Below, in pieces: positions 17,756 to 26,640 of a stretch of DNA of 64,000 nt. The notes under the pieces are model-generated. The model made no database searches, was not told the DNA's origin, and was given only the letters and a program-made list of their open reading frames with translations. The DNA lies in assembly GCA_963844175.1 (NCBI GenBank), contig CAWJNE010000015.1, positions 10,437-74,436 of the forward strand, given 5' to 3'. Position numbers and translations under genes: made by a program. The DNA comes from JALZMG01 sp963844175 (GTDB lineage Bacteria > Actinomycetota > Acidimicrobiia > Acidimicrobiales > Ilumatobacteraceae). The first letter of the stretch is position 1, and the number at the start of each line of letters is the position of its first letter.

Positions 17756-18544
17756 TCAGTCGGCGTAGACGTTGTAGCGGTCGGTCCGGGCGAAGCCGAC
17801 CAGGCGCATCCCGGCCCGCTTGGCGGCCTGCACGGCCAGCGCGGTGGGGGCGCTGACGGCGACCAGCGAGCCGAACCCGGCGGCCCAGGCCTTCTGGACC
17901 ATCTCGACCGACGCCCGACCGCTGACGAAGAGCCCGTACCCAGTGGCCGGCAACCGGTCGGCGAGGAGCAGGGCGCCGACCACCTTGTCGACGGCGTTGT
18001 GGCGCCCCACGTCCTCCCTGGTCAGCGCTACGGCGCCGGCGGCGTCGAAGGCGGCGGCGGCGTGCACGGCCCCGGTGGTGGCGTACAGCCCCTGCCCGTC
18101 GAGCACGGTCTTGGGCACCGCGGCGAGCACCGCGGTGTCGATCGCCTGGTCGGGCGGCAGTGGGGCCAGCCGCGCCAGCAGCTCATCGATCTGGTCGCTC
18201 CCGCACCAACCGCAGCTGGACGACGTCGTGCCGAGCCGTGGGCGAGCGGGCGGCGCGCGCCCGCCGGTCTCGACCGTGACGTCGTTGAACTCGCTGGCCA
18301 CCGCCGAGCCGTTGGCGCAGTACCGCACGCTGTTGACCGCCGCTCCGCCGAGCAGCCCTTCGGTGAAGCAGAACCCGGCCGCCAGTTCGAAGTCGTTGCC
18401 CGGCGTACGCATCGTCGTCGACACGACAGTGCCGTCGAGCTGGATCGTCATCGGCTCCTCGACGATCAGCTCGTCGGGCTGACGCCGACGACCCTCGCCC
18501 GTGACCTTGGTGACGAGCAGACGCTCAGTGCGCGTGCGCCCCAC
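17756..18544 (-). CDS. fdhD: Formate dehydrogenase accessory sulfurtransferase FdhD
   Basis: A 262-residue protein. It has the FdhD features ELIVEEPMTIQLDG near the N-terminus, RTPGNDFELAAGFCFTEGLL, the redox-active CGWCG motif at about residues 113-117, TREDVGRHNAVDKVVGALL and FVSGRASVEMVQKAW. FdhD receives sulfur from IscS through the paired Cys and delivers it to the Mo-bisPGD cofactor of formate dehydrogenase. No formate dehydrogenase gene is in the window. Both catalytic Cys are Cys codons, not TGA. It is divergent from the aquaporin gene. Confidence 0.95.
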   Translation of the reverse strand: MGRTRTERLLVTKVTGEGRRRQPDELIVEEPMTIQLDGTVVSTTMRTPGNDFELAAGFCFTEGLLGGAAVNSVRYCANGSAVASEFNDVTVETGGRAPPARPRLGTTSSSCGWCGSDQIDELLARLAPLPPDQAIDTAVLAAVPKTVLDGQGLYATTGAVHAAAAFDAAGAVALTREDVGRHNAVDKVVGALLLADRLPATGYGLFVSGRASVEMVQKAWAAGFGSLVAVSAPTALAVQAAKRAGMRLVGFARTDRYNVYAD

Positions 18545-18602
18545 CGGACCGACGCTACCGATCGTTCCCGCCCGACCTCGGCCGCCGACCTACAGTCCGA
18601 TC

Positions 18603-19487
18603 GTGGATCCAACCCCGCCTCCGCACCTCACGGTCCCGGCGGAGCCTGGCTCCCAGCCCGCGACCACCGAGCCAGGCCCCGCCCCGGTGGCGGTACCGCC
18701 CGGCGAGGGCATCGCCGACACCCGGGGCGTGATCACCAGTTACGCCGGCATCGTCTCCGCCGAGTTCATCGGCACCGCCGCGCTGGTGCTGATCGGGCCG
18801 GGCAGCGCGATCCTCGCCGGCGACCAGATCGGCACCCTCGGCATCTCGCTGGCCTTCGGCTTCGCCCTCCTGCTGATGGTCTACGTGATCGGCCCGATCA
18901 GCGGCTGCCACATCAACCCTGCCGTGACGCTGGGGTTCCTGCTGACCCGAAAAATCCCGGTGCGCCACGCCGCGTCGGCGTGGATCGCCCAGGTGCTCGG
19001 AGGTGTCTTCGGCGCCGCCGTGATCTACGGCATCGCCAGCGGTCGCGACGGCTGGCGTCGCGAAGGGTTCGCCTCCAACGGCTGGGACCGAGACGGGTTC
19101 AGCAGTCTCGGCGCGGCCGTCATCGTCGAGATCGTCTTCACCGCGCTGTTCGTGCTCGTCGTGCTGTCGACCACGAGCCGACGGTTCGCACCCGGGCTCG
19201 GCGGGATCGTCGCCGGCATCACGCTGGCCGCCATCCACCTCGTCACGATCCCCGTCGACAACACCAGCGTGAACCCGGCGCGCAGCATCGCCACCGCCTT
19301 GTTCGCCGACACCGACCCCAGCGCCCTCGGGCAGCTGTGGGTGTTCATCGTGTTCCCGCTCGTCGGTTCGCTGATCGGCGTCTTCGTGTGGTTGCTGCTC
19401 GACGAGGAGAGCCGGCTCGAGGACACGATGCTGGACACCGACATCCTGCGCACGACCCGCGACGCCATCGATCGCGCCGTCGACTGA
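18603..19487 (+). CDS. Aquaporin/MIP family channel
   Basis: A 294-residue protein, GTG start at 18603, with a Pro-rich cytoplasmic N-terminus of about 45 residues. Six hydrophobic helices and two NPA half-helices are visible: GCHINPAVTLGFLL and SVNPARSIATALF. The second NPA is followed by Arg, the usual selectivity-filter residue. The pattern fits AqpZ-type water channels better than glycerol facilitators, which usually carry Asp five residues after the second NPA. The acidic C-terminus is cytoplasmic. A 105-bp tandem array begins 8 bases after the stop. Confidence 0.92.
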   Translation: MDPTPPPHLTVPAEPGSQPATTEPGPAPVAVPPGEGIADTRGVITSYAGIVSAEFIGTAALVLIGPGSAILAGDQIGTLGISLAFGFALLLMVYVIGPISGCHINPAVTLGFLLTRKIPVRHAASAWIAQVLGGVFGAAVIYGIASGRDGWRREGFASNGWDRDGFSSLGAAVIVEIVFTALFVLVVLSTTSRRFAPGLGGIVAGITLAAIHLVTIPVDNTSVNPARSIATALFADTDPSALGQLWVFIVFPLVGSLIGVFVWLLLDEESRLEDTMLDTDILRTTRDAIDRAVD

Positions 19488-19494
19488 TCTGATG

Positions 19495-20005
19495 GCCTCG
19501 CTCGCTCCGAAGACTCCGCTCCTCGGCCTGGGCCGGGCAAGGCCGGCCTGCGCTGTCACACTCGCTGCGTCACGAACGCTCGGGGACTACTTGAAAAGCG
19601 CCTCGCTCGCTCCGAAGACTCCGCTCCTCGGCCTGGGCCGGGCAAGGCCGGCCTGCGCTGTCACCCTCGCTGCGTCACGAACGCTCGGGGACTACTTGAA
19701 AAGCGCCTCGCTCGCTCCGAAGACTCCGCTCCTCGGCCTGGGCCGGGCAAGGCCGGCCTGCGCTGTCACGCTCGCTGCGTCACGAACGCTCGGGGACTAC
19801 TGAAAGCGGCTCGCTCGCTCCGAAGACTCCGCTCCTCGGCCTGGGCCGGGCAAGGCCGGCCTGCGCTGTCACCCTCGCTGCGTCACGAACGCTCGGGGAC
19901 TGAATTGATAGCCTCGCTCGCTCCGAAGACTCCGCTCCTCGGCCTGGGCCGGGCAAGGCCGGCCTGCGCTGTCACGCTCGCTGCGTCACGAATGCTCGGG
20001 AGCTA
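19495..20005. repeat. Five-copy 105-bp tandem repeat array
   Basis: Units begin at about 19495, 19600, 19705, 19808 and 19911; the period is 105, 105, 103 and 103 bases. Units are almost identical and start GCCTCGCTCGCTCCGAAGAC, with a CGAACGCTCGGG near the end and a short A/T-richer joint (TACTTGAAAAGC). Because 105 is a multiple of three, units 1-3 stay open on the + strand and give a spurious 103-residue repeat protein. A single inverted, diverged copy is at 24713-24804. There is no gene in the 604 bases between the aquaporin and the next gene. Confidence 0.9.
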
Positions 20006-20091
20006 ACCCGACAACGGTATTTCACGTCGGGCGTCACGGGTCATGATCGGGTGGGTCCCGACCCGACGGACACCACGCGAGGAGGATGCTG

Positions 20092-22408
20092 ATGGCTCGG
20101 ACACCGCTCAGGGTGCGGCTCTCGATCGATCGGATCCACGCCGTCAGGGAGGGTGACGGGATCGGCAGCGCCGAGCCGTACCTGTGGGCGATCGCCTTCA
20201 AGGTGGACGGCGAGTCCGTCGAGGTCGGCGAGGACGCCCACCTGCGCGGCACCTGCGACGTCATCGCCAGCGACGGCAGCCACGGCAACCTCGGCGTCGA
20301 CGACGTCGACGCCGGGGACGTGATCGCCGTCCCGAGCGACGTCGGGCGTGTTCCGCACGTCGCTGGTGCCGATCCCCCTCTCGGACATCCTGCACCAGCA
20401 GCTGCCCGACGAGGACGCCCAGAGCGGGATCATCGGCCTGGTGCTGGTGCTGATGGAGGAGGACCAGGTCACCGACGCCGGCGCCAGGGCGGGGTACGCC
20501 ACGCTGGCCGACTTCCTGCAGCGCGAGCTCGATCGCATCATCCCGACGCTGGGGATCCTCAAGCAGGACGTCTCCCAGGACGAGATCGACGCTCTCACCG
20601 ACAAGGCGTTCGGCGCCGTCGAGGGCACCATCCGTCACGTCCAGGACGGGTGGGAGAACTTCTGGAGCTTCCTCGACGCCGACGACACCATCGGGTTCAA
20701 GCTGCTGCGCTGGCGGCACGACGAGATCGTCGAGGCCGGCGGCCACATCGACATCTCCGAGCGGTTCCAGACCATCGCCAACCAGGTCGTCACCCAGGAC
20801 TGGCTGGTCGAGGGGCAGCTGCAGGCGGTCCCGGCCGGGATGATCGGACCGGCGCACCTGCCCCGATCGGCGGACGTCGGGGCGCCGCTGGCCGCCGGAT
20901 CGCCGACCACCTGCCTGCACCCTGCGTCCAACGTCCAGAACATCACGTACCGGGCGCAGGACGGACGTTTGCACGAGATCTGGCGCGACGGGATGGGGCA
21001 GATCGGCAGGAGCGACCTGACCACGTTGGCGGGCGCGCGGCGCGCCGCCGGCGACCCGTACGCCTACCTCGAGACGCCGACCGACCTGCAGATCGTGGTG
21101 TTCCGGGCCGACGATGGCGGCGTCCACAGCCTCTTCTGGTCGACCGGCGCCGTCGGGCGCGACGACCTCAGCGGCACCGCCGGCGCGCCCGAAGCCAGCG
21201 GGAACCCGGTCGGCACGTTCAACCCGACGACGGGCACCCATCACATCGTCTACCGCGGCGGTGGCGGTCACCTCCACGTCCTCTACTGGACCGGCGCCGG
21301 CGACCCGGTCCACTACGAAGGTCCGCTGACCGAGATGGTCGACTGCACACTCGCCGCCGGGGATCCGGGGGCCTACTTCACGCCCGACGGCTGGAACATC
21401 GTCGTCTACCGCGGCACCGACTCCCGGATCCGCAGCCTCTACTGGTCGACGGGCGCCGTCGGACACGACGACCTGTCGGGGACGGCCGGCACCCCGCCGG
21501 CCGCCGGCGACCCGATCGGCTACCACCTGGCGTCCGGCGACGTGCACCAGGTGACGTACCGCGACGGCGATGGCCACCTGCACGAGCTGTACTGGGTCGG
21601 CGCCGCACCGGTGGCCGGCTGGGACGTGACGGCGGCGGCTGGCGCACCGCCCGCCACCGGCGACCCGGCCGTCTTCTACTGCGAGTCGACCAACACGAAG
21701 CACATCGTGTACGTCGGGCCGTCGGGCCACCTGTTCGACATCTCCTGGGTACCCGGCGGACCACCGACCTTCGTCGACCTCACCATCGCCGCACTGGCGC
21801 CGCGCGCCGTCGGACGCCCGTCCGTCTTCACGCTGCGCGACCCGCTCGTGCGCTACGCCGTGTTCCGCGGGGTCGACGACCAGATCCACGAGATCCAGTG
21901 GACGGCGCCCGGCTGGGAGACGGCGTTGCGCCAGGAGGGGTGGCGCTGGTGCAACAAGTGCCAGGGCCTGTACTTCGGTCCCGAGGTCGCCGCCTCGACG
22001 TGCCCCGCCGGCGGCACCCATACCCCGCCGGAGCAGAGCGGCAGCTACGACTACCAGCTGCCGTTCGACGTCTCCGGTGACCTGCGGGCGCAGGGCGGGT
22101 GGCGCTGGTGCAACAAGTGCCAGGGCCTGTACTTCGGACCGCACGTCGCGGACTCACGGTGCCCGGCCGGCGGACCGCACGCCGCCCCCGATCAGTCCGC
22201 CAGCGCCGACTACGGCCTGCCGCACGGCATGACGGGCGGCACGAGCCGTCAACCGGGCTGGCGCTGGTGCAACAAGTGCCAGGGCCTGTTCTACGGACCG
22301 AACGTGGGCGCCGCGCGCTGTCCGGCTGGTGACGCCCACGCGCCGTTCGAGGTGACGGGCAGCGCGGACTACGTGGTCCCGCACGCCAGCACGGCCGTGA
22401 TCACCTGA
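20092..22408 (+). CDS. Lectin-like beta-propeller protein with three WRWCNKC repeats, frameshifted
   Basis: The ATG at 20092 follows a GGAGG by 6 bases. Residues 1-85 look C2-like (RVRLSIDRIHAVREGDG, YLWAIAFKVDGE). The frame then shifts one base near 20345-20350: extra G in GGG. Residues to about 270 are helical. Next come about six 45-50-residue blades of the form HxVYRxxDGHLHxLYW...AGDP, resembling fucose-specific fungal-type lectins. The C-terminus carries three copies of GWRWCNKCQGLYFGP...CPAGG, a Cys module (CxxC plus a later Cys) found in actinobacterial and fungal proteins. Total about 771 residues. No signal peptide is evident. Likely carbohydrate binding, inferred. Confidence 0.75.
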
Positions 22409-22419
22409 CGAAGACCGGC

Positions 22420-22884
22420 TCAGCCGGCCAGGGCGACCTGCCGGCGGCGATCCCAGGCGGCGACCCGCTCGGTGTCCTCGTAGATCTCCCAGCGGGTGAT
22501 CTTGCCCCAGCGCAGCTCGACGACCTCCATGTAGCGGTTGGCGTAGCGGTCGGGGCCGCCCGTCGATGAGGGCACGAAGTCGTGGGCCCGGACGCCCACC
22601 CGGCAGCGCCAGGGCGGCCCGTTGACGAGGATGTCCTCGATCTCGATCTGGATGCCCTCGGCGACGAACCGGTCGGCGAACGCTCTGCCTTCCGCCACCC
22701 CGCGATGGGTGACGTGGGCATGGCGGTCGGCGACCGCCGGGCGGAACATCGTCGACCACGAGTTGTCGCCGGGGAACACGAACTCCGACTCGTCCGTCGC
22801 CATCCGCAGGAACGGCTCGGCGTCGCCGTCGTTCAGCCGGGCGACCGCCCGACGGACCATCGCTCGGACCAGTGCCTTGTACAT
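22420..22884 (-). CDS. NTF2-like (SnoaL-type) protein
   Basis: A 154-residue protein with the NTF2-fold signature: an N-terminal helix (ALVRAMVRRAVARLNDGDAE), FLRMATDESEFVFPG, and a C-terminal strand set (YMEVVELRWGKITRWEIYED). Members are small enzymes or ligand-binding proteins; the substrate is unknown. It is divergent from the TetR gene with a concentric palindrome between, so it is the probable target of that repressor. Its stop lies 12 bases from the convergent propeller gene. Confidence 0.85.
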   Translation of the reverse strand: MYKALVRAMVRRAVARLNDGDAEPFLRMATDESEFVFPGDNSWSTMFRPAVADRHAHVTHRGVAEGRAFADRFVAEGIQIEIEDILVNGPPWRCRVGVRAHDFVPSSTGGPDRYANRYMEVVELRWGKITRWEIYEDTERVAAWDRRRQVALAG

Positions 22885-22906
22885 CGTGCCTCCTCGGGAT
22901 GACGGA

Positions 22907-22941
22907 CTAGAACGATCACTCTAGTAGAGCGGACGTTCTAG
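22907..22941. promoter_or_regulatory. Candidate TetR operator
   Basis: A 35-bp concentric palindrome between the divergent NTF2-like and TetR genes: outer arms CTAGAACG and CGTTCTAG, inner palindrome CTCTAGTAGAG, both centred on 22924; 14 of 17 half-site positions match. It probably overlaps both promoters and would autoregulate the TetR gene. Confidence 0.65.
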
Positions 22942-22952
22942 GATCAAGCCCG

Positions 22953-23570
22953 ATGGGAGACACTCGCCAGCGCATCGTCAACGCCACGACCGTGCTGCTC
23001 CAGCAGCGCGGGTACGCGGCGACGTCGGTGAAGGACATCACGGCCGCCGCACCGGCCACGGTCGGCTCCGTGTACCACTTCTTCCCCGGCGGCAAGGCCG
23101 AGCTCGTCGCCGCGGTGATCGACGAGTCCGGCGCCGCCTACCGCGACCTCTTCGAGCTGATCACGTCCGAGGTCGACGACCCCGCCGACGCCTTCGCCCA
23201 CTTCTTCACCAGTGCGGCCGACGCCCTGGAGGAGTCCGGCTTCGTCGACATCTGCCCGATCGGCACGCTGGCCGCCGAAGTGGCGAGCAGCGACGAGGCG
23301 TTGCGCCAGGCGACGCAGCGGGCCTTCGCCAGCTGGGAGACGGCGGTGACGGCCAAGCTGGTCGGCGGCGGACTCACAGGCGCCGACGCCGCCTCGCTGG
23401 CGACGACCGTGATCGCCCTGATCGAGGGCAGCTTCGTGCTCGCCCGCAGCCGCCGCGACGCCGACCTCGTGCGGCGCGCCGGTCAGCACGCGAAGGCGTT
23501 GATCGGTGCAGCTCAGCTCGCCGCGAACAGGTCGACACCGTTGCCGTCGGGATCCTTGACGGTGGCGTAG
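22953..23570 (+). CDS. TetR family transcriptional regulator
   Basis: A 205-residue protein. The N-terminal helix-turn-helix is clear: RQRIVNATTVLLQQRGYAAT, SVKDITAAAPATVGSVYHFF. The C-terminal domain (DICPIGTLAAEVASSDEALR) resembles the LmrA/YxaF subgroup, which senses small toxic or lipophilic compounds. It likely binds the palindrome just upstream and controls the NTF2-like gene and itself. Its 3' end overlaps the convergent VOC gene by 58 bases. Confidence 0.92.
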   Translation: MGDTRQRIVNATTVLLQQRGYAATSVKDITAAAPATVGSVYHFFPGGKAELVAAVIDESGAAYRDLFELITSEVDDPADAFAHFFTSAADALEESGFVDICPIGTLAAEVASSDEALRQATQRAFASWETAVTAKLVGGGLTGADAASLATTVIALIEGSFVLARSRRDADLVRRAGQHAKALIGAAQLAANRSTPLPSGSLTVA

Positions 23571-23899
23571 CGCTGCCCCCACGGCGCGTCGAACGGAGCC
23601 AGGTGCACCGTGGTGCCCGCCGCCTCGAGCTCGCCGACGACGCGATCCACGTCGGACGGGCTGGCGCACTCGAAGGCCAGCCCGATGCGGTTGCCGCCCG
23701 GGCCTGGCGGCGACCAGGAGCTGTCGAACGAGCGGATGACGTCTTCGGTGTCGAGCATCAGCCGCAGGCCCCCCGGTAGCGCCAGCTCGACGTGCTCAGA
23801 GGCATCGTCGGGGACTTCGAGGCCGAGCCGACGGTAGAAGGCGAGCGACCGTTCCAGATCGGCGACGACGAGACCGATGGCGCTGAAGCGTGGTGACAT
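23513..23899 (-). CDS. VOC (glyoxalase/dioxygenase-fold) protein
   Basis: A 128-residue protein starting ATG 23899. Two beta-alpha-beta-beta-beta units are visible: SAIGLVVADLERSLAFYRRL and NRIGLAFECASPSDVDRVV, ending YATVKDPDGNGVDLF. These are typical of glyoxalase/bleomycin-resistance-type VOC proteins. Metal ligands can only be guessed (Glu near the C-terminus is replaced by DGNGVDLF). Convergent with and overlapping the TetR gene; substrate unknown. Confidence 0.87.
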   Translation of the reverse strand: MSPRFSAIGLVVADLERSLAFYRRLGLEVPDDASEHVELALPGGLRLMLDTEDVIRSFDSSWSPPGPGGNRIGLAFECASPSDVDRVVGELEAAGTTVHLAPFDAPWGQRYATVKDPDGNGVDLFAAS

Positions 23900-23973
23900 G
23901 CCCGACAACGGTACGGATCCCCGTCGACGCGGTCTTGCAGGAATCGGACGCTCGACCGGGGCAGGCTAGGGCG

Positions 23974-24645
23974 ATGTACGTCGAGCGACCGGCGGCGATC
24001 CCGTCGACCGTCTGTTGGCGTGGCCAGTCACCCGTTGCCCGGCCGGTGCTGCCCGACGGCTGCAGCGATCTGATCTGGACCGGCGACGGGCTGCTCGTCG
24101 CCGGTCCGGACACCGTGCCCCACGTGTCCCCGACGTTCCACGGGCGGATGCTGACGGCGTTGCGGTTCGGTCCCGGCGTCGGGCCCGCCGTGTTCGGGGT
24201 CCCGATGGCCGAGCTGCGCGACCTTCGGGTCGACTTCGGGCAACTCGCCGCCGGGCCGGTGGTGCGACGGATCGTCGACCGCCTCGCGGCGAGCGGCGAT
24301 CCAGGCGCCACCCTCGAGGAGGAGGTCCGCAGCTGGATGGCCGCCCCGGCCCCGAGCTCGCTCGCCATCGCCGAACTGCTGGCGCTCGGCCGGCCGGTCG
24401 CGGCGGTCGCCGACACCGTCGGCCTGAGTACCAGGCAGTTGCAGCGTCGCTCGGTCGAGGCGTTCGGCTACGGGCCGAAGCTCCTGGCACGGATCCTGCG
24501 CTTCCAGCGAGCGACGCGCCTCGCCCGGTCGGGCACGCCGTTCGCCACCGTGGCCGCCGACGCCGGCTTCAGCGACCAGGCCCACCTCGCCCACGACGTC
24601 CGGGAACTCGCCGGGATCACGCTGACCGAGCTCGTGGCGAGCTGA
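23974..24645 (+). CDS. AraC family transcriptional regulator
   Basis: A 223-residue protein from ATG 23974. The N-terminal domain (VLPDGCSDLIWTGDGLLVAGPDT) matches the DUF6597 sensor seen in many actinobacterial AraC proteins. The C-terminal double HTH is clear: VADTVGLSTRQLQRRSVEAFG and GTPFATVAADAGFSDQAHLA. A target cannot be assigned; the VOC gene lies divergently 74 bases away. A strong terminator follows the stop. Confidence 0.9.
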   Translation: MYVERPAAIPSTVCWRGQSPVARPVLPDGCSDLIWTGDGLLVAGPDTVPHVSPTFHGRMLTALRFGPGVGPAVFGVPMAELRDLRVDFGQLAAGPVVRRIVDRLAASGDPGATLEEEVRSWMAAPAPSSLAIAELLALGRPVAAVADTVGLSTRQLQRRSVEAFGYGPKLLARILRFQRATRLARSGTPFATVAADAGFSDQAHLAHDVRELAGITLTELVAS

Positions 24646-24655
24646 GCCCGGACGC

Positions 24656-24687
24656 GACGGAGCCCCCGCCGTGGCGGGGGCTCCGTC
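24656..24687 (+). terminator. Intrinsic terminator-type hairpin
   Basis: A perfect 15-bp stem: GACGGAGCCCCCGCC and its complement, with only GT in between. It lies 10 bases after the AraC stop and is followed by CAGTTTCAGG. The T-run is weak, as is common in high-GC actinobacteria. It could also serve the convergent GroEL transcript. Confidence 0.8.
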
Positions 24688-24712
24688 AGTTTCAGGAATT
24701 CAGTGCAGCCAG

Positions 24713-24804
24713 TTCCCGAGCGTTCGTGCCGCGGTGGGCACGAACGGTCAGGCCGGCCTTGCCCGGCCCAGGCCGAGGAGCGGAGTCTTCGGAGCGAGCG
24801 AGGC
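24713..24804 (-). repeat. Inverted solitary copy of the 105-bp repeat
   Basis: On the minus strand it begins GCCTCGCTCGCTCCGAAGAC and follows the array unit for about 55 bases, then diverges and rejoins at CGAACGCTCGGG. It lies directly downstream of groEL, between the AraC and GroEL genes, in inverse orientation to the array at 19495-20005. Confidence 0.8.
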
Positions 24805-24812
24805 CATCGACA

Positions 24813-26432
24813 CTAGAAGTCCATGTCGCCGCCGCCGGGCATGGCGGGGGCGTCCTTCTCCGGCTTGTCGGCGATGACCGCCTCGGTGGTCAGGAACAGC
24901 GCGGCGATCGAGGCCGCGTTCTGCAGCGCCGACCGGGTCACCTTGGCGGCGTCGATGACGCCGATCTTGACCAGGTCCTCGTAGTCGCCAGTCGCGGCGT
25001 TGAGACCCTCGCCGCCGCTGAGGTCACGCACTCGCTGGACGACGACGCCGCCCTCCATGCCGGCGTTCTCGGCGATCTGCTTCAGCGGCGCCTCGAGCGA
25101 CTTGCCGACGATCCGGGCGCCCGTGGCCTCGTCACCGGACAGCCCATCGGCCGCCTTGGCGACGGCGCTCTGGGCCCGCAGCAGCGACACGCCACCGCCG
25201 GGCACCACGCCCTCCTCGATGGCCGCCTTCGTCGTCGACACGGCGTCCTCGATGCGGTGCTTCTTCTCCTTCAGCTCCACCTCGGTGGCGGCGCCGACCT
25301 TGAGCACGGCGACACCGCCCGACAGCTTGGCCAGGCGCTCCTGCAGCTTCTCCCGGTCGTAGTCGGAGTCGGTGTTCTCGATCTCCGCCTTGATCTGGTT
25401 GATCCGACCGGTGATGTCGTCGGCCGAGCCGGCGCCCTCGACGATGGTCGTCTCGTCCTTCGTGATGATCACCCGCTTGGCCGAGCCGAGCAGGTCGAGC
25501 GTGACGTTCTCCAGCTTCAGGCCGACCTCTTCGCTGATCACCTGACCGCCGGTCAGGATGGCCATGTCCTGGAGCATCGCCTTGCGCCGCTCACCGAAGC
25601 CCGGGGCCTTGACGGCGGCCGAGCGGAACGTGCCGCGGATCTTGTTCACGACGAGCGTCGCCAGCGCCTCACCCTCGACGTCCTCGCCGACGATGACCAG
25701 CGGGCGACCGCCCTGCATGACCTTCTCCAGCACGGGCACGAGGTCGCGCACGGCCGAGATCTTCGACGACACCAGCAGGATGTACGGGTCGTCGAGGCTG
25801 GCCTCCATGCGCTCGGGATCGGTCACGAAGTACGGCGAGATGTAGCCCTTGTCGAAGCGCATGCCCTCGACGAAGTCGAGCTCCATGCCGAACGTCTGGC
25901 TCTCCTCGACGGTGATCACGCCGTCCTTGCCGACCTTGTCGATGGCATCGGAGATCATCTCGCCGATCTCCTCGTCGGCAGCCGAGATGCTGGCGACCTG
26001 GGCGATCTGCGCCTTGTCGTCGACGTCCTTGGCCAGGCTGCGGATCGACTCGACCGCCGCGTCGACGGCGGCCTCGATGCCCCGCTTCAGGCTCATCGGG
26101 TTGGCCCCGGCGGCCACGTTCTTGAGGCCCTCGCGGACCATCGCCCACGCCAGCACGGTGGCCGTGGTCGTGCCGTCACCGGCGACGTCATCGGTCTTCT
26201 TGGCGACCTCCTTGACCAGCTCGGCGCCGATCTTCTCGTAGGGGTCCTCCAGCTCGATCTCCTTGGCGATCGAGACACCGTCGTTGGTGATGGTGGGCGC
26301 GCCCCACTTCTTCTCCAGCACGACGTTGCGGCCCTTCGGGCCGAGGGTGACGCGCACGGCGTCGGCGAGCTTGTTCATGCCCGCTTCCAGGCCGCGCCGG
26401 GCTTCGGCGTCGAACGCGATTGTCTTGGCCAT
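24813..26432 (-). CDS. groEL: Chaperonin GroEL
   Basis: A 539-residue 60-kDa chaperonin, full length. It has AVRVTLGPKGRNVVLEKKWG, the ATP-binding GDGTTTATVLA at about residues 85-95, the conserved VPGGGVSLLRA, and the C-terminal PGGGDMDF rather than the GGM repeat tail. GroEL folds client proteins in an ATP-driven double ring. No groES lies beside it, so this is probably the solitary actinobacterial groEL2-type locus. A CIRCE element 28 bases upstream of the start predicts HrcA repression and heat induction. Confidence 0.97.
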   Translation of the reverse strand: MAKTIAFDAEARRGLEAGMNKLADAVRVTLGPKGRNVVLEKKWGAPTITNDGVSIAKEIELEDPYEKIGAELVKEVAKKTDDVAGDGTTTATVLAWAMVREGLKNVAAGANPMSLKRGIEAAVDAAVESIRSLAKDVDDKAQIAQVASISAADEEIGEMISDAIDKVGKDGVITVEESQTFGMELDFVEGMRFDKGYISPYFVTDPERMEASLDDPYILLVSSKISAVRDLVPVLEKVMQGGRPLVIVGEDVEGEALATLVVNKIRGTFRSAAVKAPGFGERRKAMLQDMAILTGGQVISEEVGLKLENVTLDLLGSAKRVIITKDETTIVEGAGSADDITGRINQIKAEIENTDSDYDREKLQERLAKLSGGVAVLKVGAATEVELKEKKHRIEDAVSTTKAAIEEGVVPGGGVSLLRAQSAVAKAADGLSGDEATGARIVGKSLEAPLKQIAENAGMEGGVVVQRVRDLSGGEGLNAATGDYEDLVKIGVIDAAKVTRSALQNAASIAALFLTTEAVIADKPEKDAPAMPGGGDMDF

Positions 26433-26460
26433 CGATGTCCTCCGTTGGACGGTTGGTGCA

Positions 26461-26487
26461 TTAGCACTCTGACGAGGTGAGTGCTAG
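26461..26487. promoter_or_regulatory. CIRCE element (HrcA operator)
   Basis: TTAGCACTC, nine bases, GAGTGCTAG: the classical CIRCE layout with one mismatch in the right arm. The right half is immediately followed by CACTC, making GAGTGCTAGCACTC (26479-26492) a perfect palindrome and giving three half-sites. It controls groEL to the left. Confidence 0.93.
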
Positions 26488-26614
26488 CACTCTAGGACGA
26501 AGACCGCCAGCGAGCAACCGTGCATCGTCGAGCGCGACGACCGGTGCAGGTCCCGGTCGCTTCGGCCCCGACCGCAGTGCGCGTGACACGTTCCGTCGAG
26601 CGCAAGCGAGACAC

Positions 26615-26631
26615 GGCGGCGCTTCGCCGCC
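26615..26631 (-). terminator. Short GC hairpin downstream of the ThiS-like gene
   Basis: GGCGGCG, CTT, CGCCGCC: a perfect 7-bp stem 9 bases past the stop of the leftward ThiS-like gene. It may terminate that transcript before the groEL promoter. No T-run. The rest of 26493-26640 shows nothing recognisable. Confidence 0.4.
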
Positions 26632-26640
26632 ATCGATACG

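Noticed and set aside
17756..18544. Second selenocysteine site in FdhD
   Set aside because: Both redox Cys in CGWCG are ordinary Cys codons and there is no in-frame TGA.
19492..19803. 103-residue open frame of three identical 35-residue repeats
   Set aside because: It is the translation of the tandem DNA repeat; units 4 and 5 break the frame and the isolated copy at 24713 does not keep it. No sign of selection on protein.
19495..20005. CRISPR array
   Set aside because: Units of 105 bp are continuous with no unique spacers; no cas genes nearby.
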